Of a DNA stretch of 64,000 nt, positions 25,302 through 35,600 are shown one piece after another. Each line of letters starts with the position of its first letter. Position 1 is the first letter of the stretch. The notes beneath the pieces are model-generated. The model did no database searches and was not told the origin of the DNA. It worked only from the letters and a program-made list of their open reading frames with translations. The DNA comes from Gavia stellata. Taxonomy: Eukaryota; Chordata; Aves; Gaviiformes; Gaviidae. The position numbers and the translations under genes are program-made. Location: contig NC_082619.1 in assembly GCF_030936135.1 (NCBI RefSeq), positions 5,149,208-5,213,207 on the forward strand. Direction: 5' to 3'.

Positions 25302-26075
25302 GGGGCAGGTGGCAGAGCTGGGGACAGGGAGGCGACACTGTGACGGTGCAGGGGAGACATCTGGGAGCAGGGAGGTGACACTGAGCTGGTGCAAGGGGCA
25401 CATCTGGGAGCAGGGAGGTGATGCTGAGCCGGTGCAGGAGACACATCTGGGGACAGGGAGGTGATGCTGAGCTGGTGCAGGGGACACATCTGGGAGCAGG
25501 AAGGTGACGCTGCGCCAGTGCAGGGGCCACATCTCGGGGCAGGGAGGCAACACTGTGCCCGTGCACGGGACACATCTGGGAGCAGGGAGGTGACACTGAG
25601 CCGGTGCAAGGGGCAAATCAGGGGACAGGGAGGTGACGCTGAGCTGGTGCAAGGGGCACATCTGGGAGCAGGGAGGTGACGCTGAGCCGGTGCAAGGGGC
25701 AAGTCAGGGGATAGGGAGGTGATGCTGAGCTGCTGCAAGGGGCACATCTGGGAGCAGGAAGGTGACACTGTGCCAGTGCAGGGGGCACATCTGGGAGCAG
25801 GAAGGTGACGCTGCGCCGGTGCAGGGGGCACATCTCGGGGCAGGGAGGCGACATTGTGCCCGTGCAGGGTACACATCTGGGAGCAGGGAGGTGACGCTGA
25901 GCTGGTGCAAGGGGCAACTCAGGGGACAGGGAGGTGATGCTGAGCTGGTGCAAGGGGCACATCTGGGAGCAGGGAGGTGACACTGAGCTGGTGCAAGGGG
26001 CAACTCAGGGGACAGAGAGGTGATGCTGAGCTGCTGCAAGGGGCGCGTCTGGGGACCGGGAGGAGGCGCCGCTGC
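25302..26075 (+). repeat. 43-bp minisatellite, about 18 units
   Basis: A tandem array with an exact 43-base period. The same phase point (GGTGC or a one-base variant) falls at 25345, 25388, 25431, 25474, 25517, 25560, 25603, 25646, 25689, 25732, 25775, 25818, 25861, 25904, 25947, 25990 and 26033, so there is no indel over 16 units; one more unit is readable at 25302 and the last merges into promoter sequence. Units differ mainly in the middle: one class reads CACATCTGGGAGCAGGGA, another CAACTCAGGGGACAGGGA. Three units make 129 bases, or 43 codons, which explains the long repetitive open frames on both strands. The array ends roughly 500 bases before the IGSF9B start codon. Confidence 0.93.
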
Positions 26076-26393
26076 GGGGCGGGTGGCAGGGCCGGTCGGG
26101 AGGTGACCGGTCGGCGGAGGTGACCCCGAGCAGTGCCGTGCCGTGCCGAGCCGCGCCGTGCCGACGCACCGCCCGCCGCTCCCGGCAGTGCGCATGATAC
26201 TGCGGCGCAGGGGCCCCGCGCGCGCCAACCCACCTTGAAACGGGCCCGGGCCGCGCCGCCGGCCAATCACCGCCCACTCCGCCGGGGCGCGGCCAATGGG
26301 CGGCGGGCGGGGGCGGCACCGAGCCGCTAAAGGGCGCAGGCTAGGCTGCGCCCCGCGCCGTGCGGCGGAGGGCAGGTGCGGCGCGGCGGCGGC

Positions 26394-26441
26394 ATGGGCG
26401 CGGGCATGGGCGCAGCGGCGGCGGCCGGCGGCCGGCCCTGA
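26394..26441 (+). CDS. Upstream ORF, 15 codons, in IGSF9B leader
   Basis: An ATG in good context (G at -3, G at +4) opens a 15-codon frame rich in Gly and Ala that stops at TGA 26439-26441. It lies in the leader only if transcription starts upstream of 26,394, which is uncertain. Confidence 0.3.
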   Translation: MGAGMGAAAAAGGRP

Positions 26442-26542
26442 GCCGCCCCTCCGGCCCGGCCAGCCCCGCGGCGGCCCGGGGAGCCCTGCCCCGGCCCGGC
26501 CAGCCCTGCCCCGCCCCGGCCGGGCCGCCCGGCGGGCGGAAG

Positions 26543-26566
26543 ATGCTGCGCACCGGGGGCCGGTAG
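26543..26566 (+). CDS. Upstream ORF, 7 codons (MLRTGGR)
   Basis: An ATG with A at -3 starts a seven-codon frame ending in TAG at 26564-26566, four bases before the IGSF9B ATG at 26571. It will be in the leader for any plausible transcription start. So short an intercistronic gap normally limits reinitiation, so leaky scanning past this ATG would be the likely way to reach the main start. Confidence 0.55.
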   Translation: MLRTGGR

Positions 26567-26570
26567 TACT

Positions 26571-26634
26571 ATGATTTGGTATGTGGCCGCTTTGGTAGCA
26601 AGTGTGCTCGGCGCCCGCGGGCTGCCCGTCCAAG
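26571..26634 (+). CDS. IGSF9B: IGSF9B exon 1: start codon and signal peptide
   Basis: Encodes MIWYVAALVASVLGARGLPVQ, a short hydrophobic signal peptide whose first residues (MIWYVA) are those of the mammalian protein. The ATG has A at -3. The exon ends in phase 1 at CAAG before GTGAGT. Confidence 0.95.
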
Positions 26635-29600
26635 GTGAGTGGGGCTGCGGGCCGTCCTCCTCCGGGATGCCCCGGGGCAGGGCGGGGGGGGGCCGCCGGG
26701 CTCTCCGGGGCGGCGGCGGGGCCGCCTCCGCACCCCCCCCCCCCCCCCCTTTCCCTCCGCGTACCGGCGGCGGGGCGGGGATGCGCGCGCCCCGGGGAGC
26801 TCGCCCCGGGCGGGGGGTTTGCGGGGCCCGGGGGTGCGGCGCGCTGCGGCTCCCGGGGGGGGGTTTGCGTCCCCTCCGGCGCCCGTGCGGGGGGCTGAGC
26901 GCTGCCCGCCTCCCCGGGCGCCGGTGCTGCGGCGGGGCGCTGGCTGGTTCTTTATTCCTTCATTCCCCGCTGCCGGGGGGGAGCTGGGGGCAACGGCGCA
27001 TCATCCGCAGGCGCGCAGCGGGTTTTTTTTTTTTTTGCAGTGACCTCCCGGAGGGCAGCGGCTGCGACTCGGGAAGTTGAGGAGGCAGGAGCCGGTAGCA
27101 GACCCCGGCGCTCCGCCGGCCCCCCCCCCAGCGCTCGGGGGCTTGGCAGTCCCCTTTGGGAGAAGGCCCCCGGGTGCGAGTCCTTGCGGGGGGAGAGGCG
27201 GGCGGTGGCCCCCGGCCGGGGCCGGAGCACAGGCAGGAGGGGGGCGAGCGTTTGTCGGCCCCCCCCGCGTTGATTCCCCAGCCGGGGGGAGCAGCAGGCG
27301 GCAGTTGCCCTTCCCTGCAAGGGTAGCCCGGCTGGGCAAGGAGAAACGCCAAAGGGATGCGGTGCCTTCCCCCGCAGCGCCCGTGTGCTCCCGGCTGCGG
27401 GTTTGGGGGTGACTTTGCTCCCCCCTGCCCGAGGGAGGCTGCCCTCCTTCCCTGCCCCCCCACTGCAGGCTGGCTGCTGCGCCGGGGTAAACTGAGGCAC
27501 AGGGTTGTCCAAGGTCAGGAGGGAGACAGCAGCCGGGAATATCCCTGATTTTCCTGCTCTGCCTTCCTTTTCTTCAGCCCCCTCCCTCCCCGCAGGTAGA
27601 AGGGGAGCTGCCTGCCGCTGGTGCGGCACCATCTCCCATCCCCACTACCGGTACCTCGCCGGGCGCAGGGTGGTCCCTGCACCCCGGTGGTCCCTACCCA
27701 GGATGGGACCCGGGAGCTGCGCCCGGGGTGTCACCGAGCCCTGCCCGTGGGGATGCGGTGGCTGCCGGCAGCGAGCGAAGGCGAAGCCTGGCTGGCAGCC
27801 ACCGCCGCTCCCCGCAGCGCGGGGCAACACCGCCTCGGCGGGTGGGTTGGGAGGGGGCACCTCGGCACGTGCCGGGGCACCACAGCCCCCGCCGCATCAC
27901 CGCGCTCCTCGAGCGCGCGGGGGTCACATCTGCGACCTGCCAGGCTCCCTTGGCATCCCTGCCTGGCAGCCGGCTCCTTGGAGGTGGGGGGGTCAGGATG
28001 GGGCCAGCCTTTTGGGGGAACAGGGCCCCTCTTGCTGCTGAGCTGCGGCCGGCCGCTGCCTGCCTGAAATGCATCCTGCGGCGTGGCACGGCAGTGGTTT
28101 GCAGCAGCGGTTTGTAGAGGGATCCTCTGCCTGGGAGAGGAGCGGAGCGGGGACTTCAGCACCTGGGAACTTGGGAATACCCTGGAGCCACTTGGATGGG
28201 GCTCCCAAACTGGTGCCTGGGTGGGTGGGTGCCGGGGACCCCGGGTGCGTGGGTGCTGCGCGTACGGAGCGGCGCGTACGTGATGAATGAGCGTGCTGTG
28301 AGTAATGCGTGGGGGGGTGCTGCGGGCCGGCGCGGCCCCCGCAGGAGGGCTGCGTGGGGACGGGAGCCCGCGGGACTCACCCCGGCTGCTACAGTCCCTT
28401 GGCCCCAGCGCCGTCCCCTCCTCACGGGGGGCTGTCACCCCACATCACCTGGGGACAGGGCTTCGGAGCAGGGCTGGGGCTCGCCATGCGCCGGTGCCCT
28501 TGCCGCAGCTTTTCCCCTGGCCGTGGCCTTCCTCCCCATGCTGCCTCCTCCTCGCAGAGCCAGGCTGAGATGCGGCGGTGCTGGCACCGGGCAGCCCTCT
28601 TGCCTGGCCCAGCTCTCCCAGGGCTTTCCAGGCGTTAATCGGCTCAGAGAGGGAAGGAGGGTGCGTTATCCTCTCTTACGGCATGGGGGAGGAGAGCCCG
28701 GACGTGACCACGCTGGGAGTGGGTGTCGGAGGAGGGATCCGGCCTCCTGGCAATCCCGGCGGTGCCGTGACGCCGAGGGGCTTTTCCTTCCTCTCCCACG
28801 AGCGTGACGCGGTGCTGCGCGGCGAGCGGGGATGCTTGCGGATCTGGCAGGCGCGGTTTATGGAGGGATGATTCGACTTCGCCAGCCCTGGGTGAGGGCT
28901 CCCGTCAAAGAGGTCCCCCCCTCGACACCGCGGCAGGTGACGCTCGCTGCGCTGACCTTGGCCGGTCGGAGCGGCTTGCCGTGTCGGTGCCGGCGCTGCA
29001 TCCCCTGCTCGCTCCTGGCACAGAGCTGTCGCACGCGAGGGCTGGTGCCTCTTCAGCCGTGGAGGGGTTTGGACCGGCAACCGCCGGCTTTGGCACATGC
29101 GGCTTTGGCCCCACTCTCTGGCAAGGGGATGGTTTGGCACTGGGATCGGCCAAGGGGGTTGGCCCAGCTCCCATTTCCATCCTTCCCTGGAGGATTTCTG
29201 CTCCTCTGGACCTGTTGGATGGGAGCGTGTGGGGCAGAGGGGGATGTGCGCGTCTCCGTTGTTGACTTGGCTTTCCGGAGGGTTTTTGTGGTGATGTTTT
29301 CCCGACTCGGTTGCCTTTCAACTTGGAAGATGCAGTTTCGTTGGTGATGGGTGGACCCTGCAAGTTCCTCTCCGGAGCTGCGGCAGGATGGGTTAGCTCC
29401 CATGCACCACCAGTCCTCCGTCTTGGAGGTCGTGGCTTCAGGCTGGAAGAGAAGCCCTGCAGATGGGCGAGCAGCGGGTCCAGCTCCGTGCCGTGCTGGT
29501 GGAGGAGTCCTTCCCTCTCCCTTCCCCTGCGGTAGGCATCTCCCGAGCTGGGGGCCGTGAGCGACCAGCTGGCCTTTGGAAAAACAACTCCCTTCCTCCT

Positions 29601-32600
29601 GCTTCATGATGGAGAGGCTGGCGTTGGTGGGAGGGCTGCCTGAGCCAGGAACAGCGTGATTCAGGAGCTGCTGGCGGGCAGCTCGGAGCGCTGCCTGCAT
29701 CCCAGTTACTAGTCGGAGGGCTGTGCAGGCATCGGGGTGGTATGCGCTGCTCAGTGGGGAGGGTGATGCGGGCAGCCTGCCCATGGGTACCGGTGCGATG
29801 TGGGTCTGGATGATGCGCTGGGTTGGCGGGCACAGCACCCTGGCTGCGCTCTCTGGGTGCAGGAGGTCTCCCCTGGGAGCGCTTTTGGCTCCAGCCTCCC
29901 GCCACAGCTGCTCGCTCGGCCCCACGGCATGGGGAGGGAGTTCGCGGGCAGTGTGCAGGTAGCTGCTGGTCGTTGCTGGGAGATGATGGCTCCCATGAGG
30001 CGGCTGCTGTGCGGTACATGGGGATGCTCTACGCCGGGCTGGTGGCGTTTAGAGGGAGGGGATGCCGGGGACCCCGAGGTGGGAGTGGGGACACTGGGGT
30101 GACCGTGGGGAAGTCGTTTTCTTGCATGCTCCATCTAAGCACTTATCTGCACTAACACACGTGCTTGCTGAGCTGCCACGCAGCTGGGCACCGTCCCACC
30201 TGTGTCATCCTGAGGAGTGGGGACCCACTGTGGCGGGTGGGGGGCTGCTGTGGGGCAGCACCCCGGGCATGCATGCTCCCCTGGGGGTGCCAGGGCAGCT
30301 GCCTGCCTATGTGGGGATGGTGTTGGTGGTCCTGCAGGACACCCCTTGTCCCTGGGGATGGGGTTCAAAGTCACCATCTTGCCGTGAACGGGGTGCCGAG
30401 CCACCCCTCGCAGCTAATCCTGTTCCTCCGCCGGCCCCGCGTGACCTTGAGGCATGTCACTTGACCTGCGCGCCGTCCTCCATCCATCTGGAAAATCGGG
30501 TTTAAAAGGCAGGAATTGCGCTGAAAGCCCAGATGCTGCTTTCCAGCTGGGGGAGGAGGCGAGGGCTGTGCTCCTGGCCCCTGGGGCTGCCCCCCACCAG
30601 GAGACAGGCAGATGCTCTCGGGGGGCTGTGGGTACCCCCGGGTGGGTGGGGGGGGACTTAGCTTGCAGGGGGGGTGCAGCCCCCAGTGAGCTGTTGGGGA
30701 GACGGGGGTCAGGCAGCTCTCCCCCCGATCCCGTGCACTGGCTCGGCAGCCTGGGTCCCTGCGGTGGGTGGTCCCCATCCCCCCCGCCCCGGGCTGCGGT
30801 TGCTGCTCTCCTTCCCTGCCAGACTTCATATGCCACACCGGTGGCCTTGTCCTCAGAGATCCCCGCCATATCCCGCCTCTACCGATGTGAGTGGGATGTG
30901 TCAGAGCAGATCTCGTCTCCGCTCGGCAGGGAGGAGAGGTCCACGGGCTCGGGGCCGCACGCCTGCTCCCTCAGCCATCCCCACGGGGGGACAGGGGTGA
31001 GGACGAGTGCCTGGGATCAGGGAGGGGGGGCATTGCAAGGAGATAGCGGCACCTCCGTGCCTGTTAGCAGGCTGCAAGGTGATGGTGGGTCAGGACGGGA
31101 TCCCCTCTCTGACCCTGGGGCAGGGGTGTCTGCAGGGCAGGGCAGCCTTCCCGGGCGTTATTTCATTTGGAAACCGGCTCTGCCGTGGCTGCATCCTTCT
31201 CACGAAGCATCTGTAGGGAGGGTCCTGCTTCGGCGAGTGCCCCTGAGATGCTGGGTACCCCAGCTTCACAGAGGCCTGTGTCGCCTTACATCTCTGCTCT
31301 CAGGATGGGAGTAATTGGATGCCCAGAGCCGGGCGAGGGTCTTCCCAGCCTCGGCATCGCCATCCTGGGGAGCCCCATGGTGGCACCGTCTCTCCGCGGC
31401 GGCAGCATTCCCTCCTCTCCCTTTGGGATGCTGTTCAACTCCACCTCCGCATCTTGTATTCTTGCCTCCTGGCACACGGCGTGCTTTTATTTTTCCTGGA
31501 TCTGCTTGGATGACGAAGCCTGTTGATTACTTGTTTTTCTTTACGAGGCATCCCCCAGCTTCATGCGAGCTCCTGCATTGAGGGGGGAATTGGGGTTCAC
31601 GTTCCCGCTGTGGCTCCCTGATGTTGACCCTATTTCCAAACTGCAGGTTAAGCCTTGAAACCCCTCTGAACTTGGCTGGGAAAATCAAGCGAGTTTAAAA
31701 ATACCTCGTCTGTTTGCACTCTGTTTCTGCTGGCGTCTGCGGGTTGTTTTCAAGCGTTTCCCCACAAATGTGGGGGTGAGAAACACTTCTTCGAATTGAG
31801 AGCTGCGGTCTCCATTGCTCGTGTGCCTTCAGAAGCCGGGACTTGGAAGGAAGACCTGGTCAGGGCTGGGAGCGCAGGGTTAGCGGGTTGGGAAGTTGGG
31901 GAGAGCCAAGGTGGGGGTCTGTAAAACATCTCCCCACTGCTTTCCCCATGGCTCCAGAAGTGGGGACGGGAGGGCACGGGGGCCGGTGGCGGGGCGGGTG
32001 GCAGCTGGGGAGAGCCAGGGGCCGGTTAGCCGCCGTGGCTGCCAGTCGGCCGAGCGCGTGGGGAGGCAATGCTCAGCCGTGCGTGCGATTCCCCACCGGC
32101 CTTGTGATCAGACACCGGCGCTGCGAGCTGCCAGGGCTGACCTATTTTCCTACGCCCGGGCAGCCCTGGCCAGGCGTGGGTCCGGGCGGAGCGGCTGGCT
32201 CGTCCCTTCCCTGGGGATGTCACCCACTGGTTTGCTGGGCAGCCAGTCAGGGGATCCCGGTGTAGGGCTGCGAGTGTGGCTCCCCGGTGGCCATCCCCAG
32301 GGCGTCTGGGCGGCCTCTTGGCTGGCATGCTTCTCCAGCTGGGCAGGCATCAGCATCCCAGGCTCCGTTTGGCGTTGAGATGAAAACCAAGACCCCACCT
32401 TGGTACCCAAGGAGCTGGTGGGCTGGGGCAGGCGGGGGGCTCGGGGAGGGGCTGGGGCGCTGCCCCCTCCATCCCCTGCCGCCGGTGAAAAGCAGGACTG
32501 TCCCTTTGAAGGCGGCGAGGTGCTGGGGACCCGCTTGCTCGGGGAAGCGCGTGTCCTTGGATGCTCTTGAGCAGCACGTGACTGCTGCTGTCCCTGATCG

Positions 32601-35600
32601 GCGCAGGGGGGCCCTGGGCAGGGAGGGGGGTTCCCAGCCCCGCAGCCCAGCACCCGGGGTGGGCACAGCGGGGTCAGGATGGGTCCTCGCAGCTTTTTGC
32701 CGGGGTGGCAGGGGAGGGCTGATGCCATCCCCGCTGTCAGGGTGCGAACGCTTGAGCTCATCGGCGATGCAGTGATAACGAGGCACGGAGAGGTGCGAGA
32801 GTGTCGTCAGGGTGGTGCAAAGTCAGGGGCAGGAGCGGGGTGCGCACGTGTGCGTGCACATTGCATGCGTGTGCACAGCGTTCCCCCAGCCCGGATGGGG
32901 TCCAGGCGGGTACGTGGCCGTGCGGGACCCCCGTAGCAGGGCTGGGTGACTGCACTGGGTGTGCAATGCAGCATCTGCTCCTTGCAGATGGTTCACAGCT
33001 TTGCACCCCAGCATCGCCCTCCCTGCTGCCACCAGCCAGCCTTCCCCGTTAAACAGCTGCCATCCAGCCCCGGCGCCTGCCTTGCCGGTGCTGCGGGGAC
33101 CAGGGATGCCCGGTTGGCCGTGGGGCTGTGCTCCTCTGCAGCATTGCACCTTGCAGCGGGGAGGGGGTTTTGGCTGGGGCTGCCGGCAGAGCCGGCTTTG
33201 CCCGCTCCCCTTCCCGTGGGGGCACTCGGCCGGTGAGCCCGTGGGGTGGCACAGCGCGGGCCTCTCGCCGGTACGCGCTTGTGCCAGAGCCAAAAATAGC
33301 CGGTGATGCTCGGCTCCCGCGGCGGGGAAGCGGTGATGTCACTCGCCGCCAATCACCGGCGGCCCCGAGGAGCAGCGCGGAGGAGTGGGAACGTGCTTCC
33401 CCGAGCATCCCCCCTGGAGCAGGCAGCGGCTGTGTGTGCCAGGAAAAGGGGGGCCCTTCCTTGGTGGGAAGGGAGACGTGGGGTTGAACCCTGTGCCTGC
33501 AGTTTTGGGGACCCCTTCTTGGCTCCCCCCGGCCCTGGGTTTCCCTCTCCCGTTCTGAACGCCGTGCTGAGGATGCAGCTTGGCTGCTGATGGCGTGAGC
33601 AGGATGACGACAGGCTGCAGCTGAGCGGGGAGGCACAGCCCGGGTGGAGCAGTGCCTTCGTTTGAGGCTGAGACCAAAGCCCTGTTTAATTACCCCGGCC
33701 GGGGCCAGGCAGGAGGAGCAGGAGCAGGGTGCCAGACTTGATGCGCAAGTCGCAGCCGGGTTTCAGGCCTGGGGCTCTTGGGGACACGCGAGGACAGGCG
33801 GGCTTGGCTGGAGCATCACTGCTCCCGAGGCTCGGCCCGCCCTGGGATGGCTCCTGTGGGAAAGCCAAATCCCCGGGCGTGCCGGAGCTGCGGGTTGGTG
33901 GTCCCTGCACGCTTGGTCCTGCTCACCGGAGGATGCGGGGGCACAAGCGGGGCTGCAAAAGCAGCCTTTTCCCTGCTGTGGGGATGCGGGGCAGTCTGTG
34001 ACGGTGCTGCTGGGTGGGAAGCATCGCTGGGCATGCTCCGCGTGCCCAGAGCAGGGGGTCCCCAAAACCCCCGTGGGGTCACTGGGCACGACCCTTGCCC
34101 TGGCAGGGAGGGCGGAAGCCATCCTGGAGCAGCAGGTGCTGATGGTCACTGTCCTGAGTCCTGCGGTGGCTCGGGGTGGCCCTGGAGCTGGGTGGAGGGG
34201 CTTGGGGAACCCCCCTTGGTTTTGGGGCAGGGGAGACCCAGAGGCTGCCCTTGGTGGAGCCAGGGGGTTGGGGACAGGCATCGTCTCCGCTGTGGCTCTC
34301 CCGGGGGTGCCGGTCCTCTGGCTAACACCGATGCTGGGGTGCGGCAGCGGGATCAGCCACAGTTTCTTCCTTCGCCCCCTCGCAGGTGCCCTTGGCTCGA
34401 GGGAGGAGCCCGAGTTCGTGACCGCTCGCGCTGGCGAGAGCGTGATCCTGCCATGCGACGTGATCCACCCGCTCACGGGGCAGCCCCCTCCCTATGTCGT
34501 GGAGTGGTTCAAGTTTGGCGTCCCCATCCCCATCTTCATCAAGTTTGGGTTTTACCCTCCCCATGTGGACCCGGAGTATGCTGGTGAGTCTGGGGGGGCG
34601 CGGGGGTACGAGGGGGATGTGCCGGGTCCTGGCCATGGTGCAGCCCGGGATGCACGGCTCCGCTGCATCTGCTCCTCTGTCGGAAACCGTGCGGGCTCTG
34701 CCTCTCATTGCTCGCTTTCCACCCAGTTGGTTTTAATTAAGCAGCAGTGCTAGGAAGCCAGCTGGGCTGCGTGGGACGGGAGCAAGCGAGGCAGAGAAAC
34801 CCAGGGTGACGCGTGGTGGCAGCGGCTGCTGCTGCTGCCGCTGCGCCCCAGAGCAGCTGTGAGCCTGGGGGGGGATGCTGGGGGGACAGCGGAGCTGGAG
34901 CTGGGGCCGCGTGCCGGGTGGAGGTGACAGGTTGGAGCCGTGGAGCCCATGTGGCCACTTGCCAACGTGCAACCAGCCCCACGTGGCCGGTAGCTTCTGG
35001 TGGGGTCTCTGAACTGGGGACCAGCCCCGAGTGTGGTGGCGTGGTGGGGCAGACCCATTTTAATATGCTGTTCCCTGGGGACCACTGTCCAGGGGACCTT
35101 CCCTGAGTCTTACCCTGCTTCCAGGCTCTGCAGGGCTTCCTCCACCCAAATTGCTCCGCTGGGAAGTGCTGTGGCGGGGAGGATGCCAGCACCTGAGCCT
35201 GGGCTGAGCCCTGCCAAACTCAGCTCATGCAGGAGGAATGCCAGAGCCCTGTGGCCGCTGTGCCGGGGCGGAGGTTTGAGCTGCTTTGCTGCTGGTCCAG
35301 TTTCCCTGATCTGTGCACGGGGTCAGCCGAGGGCCACTCTGCTTTTTGGGAGGCCGGGGAAAGGCTGTGGGGAGCGCCTGCTTGTCGCCTGTGCCGCCGC
35401 CAGCCCCCGGCTGGGAGCAGAAGGCCGGCGTCGCTGTGGGCAGACGCCGCTCGAGGCAGCTTGCCTGGCCGTGGCAGCTTGCTCTGCCCTCCCCAGACAC
35501 GCTGCAGCCGGTAACACCGGCCCTAGCAGCGCTTTGCCGTGAGGTTCAACCAGCCCCAAAACCGGGGACGGTGGGGTGCTGCCCGACCCCACAAGCTGCT

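Larger units (their letters stand above)
26080..26570 (+). promoter_or_regulatory. IGSF9B: CpG-island promoter and 5' UTR of IGSF9B
   Basis: Extremely GC- and CpG-rich sequence directly before the start codon, with no clear TATA box. Visible elements are an NRF1-like TGCGCATG (26189-26196), two CCAAT boxes 30 bases apart (26263-26267 and 26293-26297, a spacing typical of NF-Y promoters) and overlapping GC boxes at about 26298-26316. The start of transcription cannot be fixed from sequence but is expected downstream of the CCAAT pair, around 26,330-26,400. The minisatellite abuts the upstream edge. Confidence 0.7.
26635..34385 (+). other. IGSF9B: IGSF9B intron 1
   Basis: Longest intron, 7.75 kb, bounded by GTGAGT and a pyrimidine-rich CGCAG acceptor. 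The first kilobase continues the CpG island and includes a run of 17 C at 26733-26749 and a T14-GCAG tract at 27023-27040. A 14-mer relative lies at 27485-27499. No further exon is recognisable. Confidence 0.85.

Noticed and set aside
24830..25876. 348-codon antisense open frame rich in Cys, Pro and Ser repeats, with similar frames on both strands
   Set aside because: It is a by-product of the 43-bp minisatellite: three units equal 129 bases, so an open frame cycles every 43 codons. There is no start context, splice site or domain to support a protein.
25704..26633. 309-codon antisense frame across the minisatellite end and promoter
   Set aside because: Combines repeat translation with CpG-island sequence of very high GC, where stops are rare. 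No protein features.
33644..34385. Long open frame running into exon 2
   Set aside because: Only the part from 34386 matches the protein; the rest lacks similarity and ends at a good acceptor.
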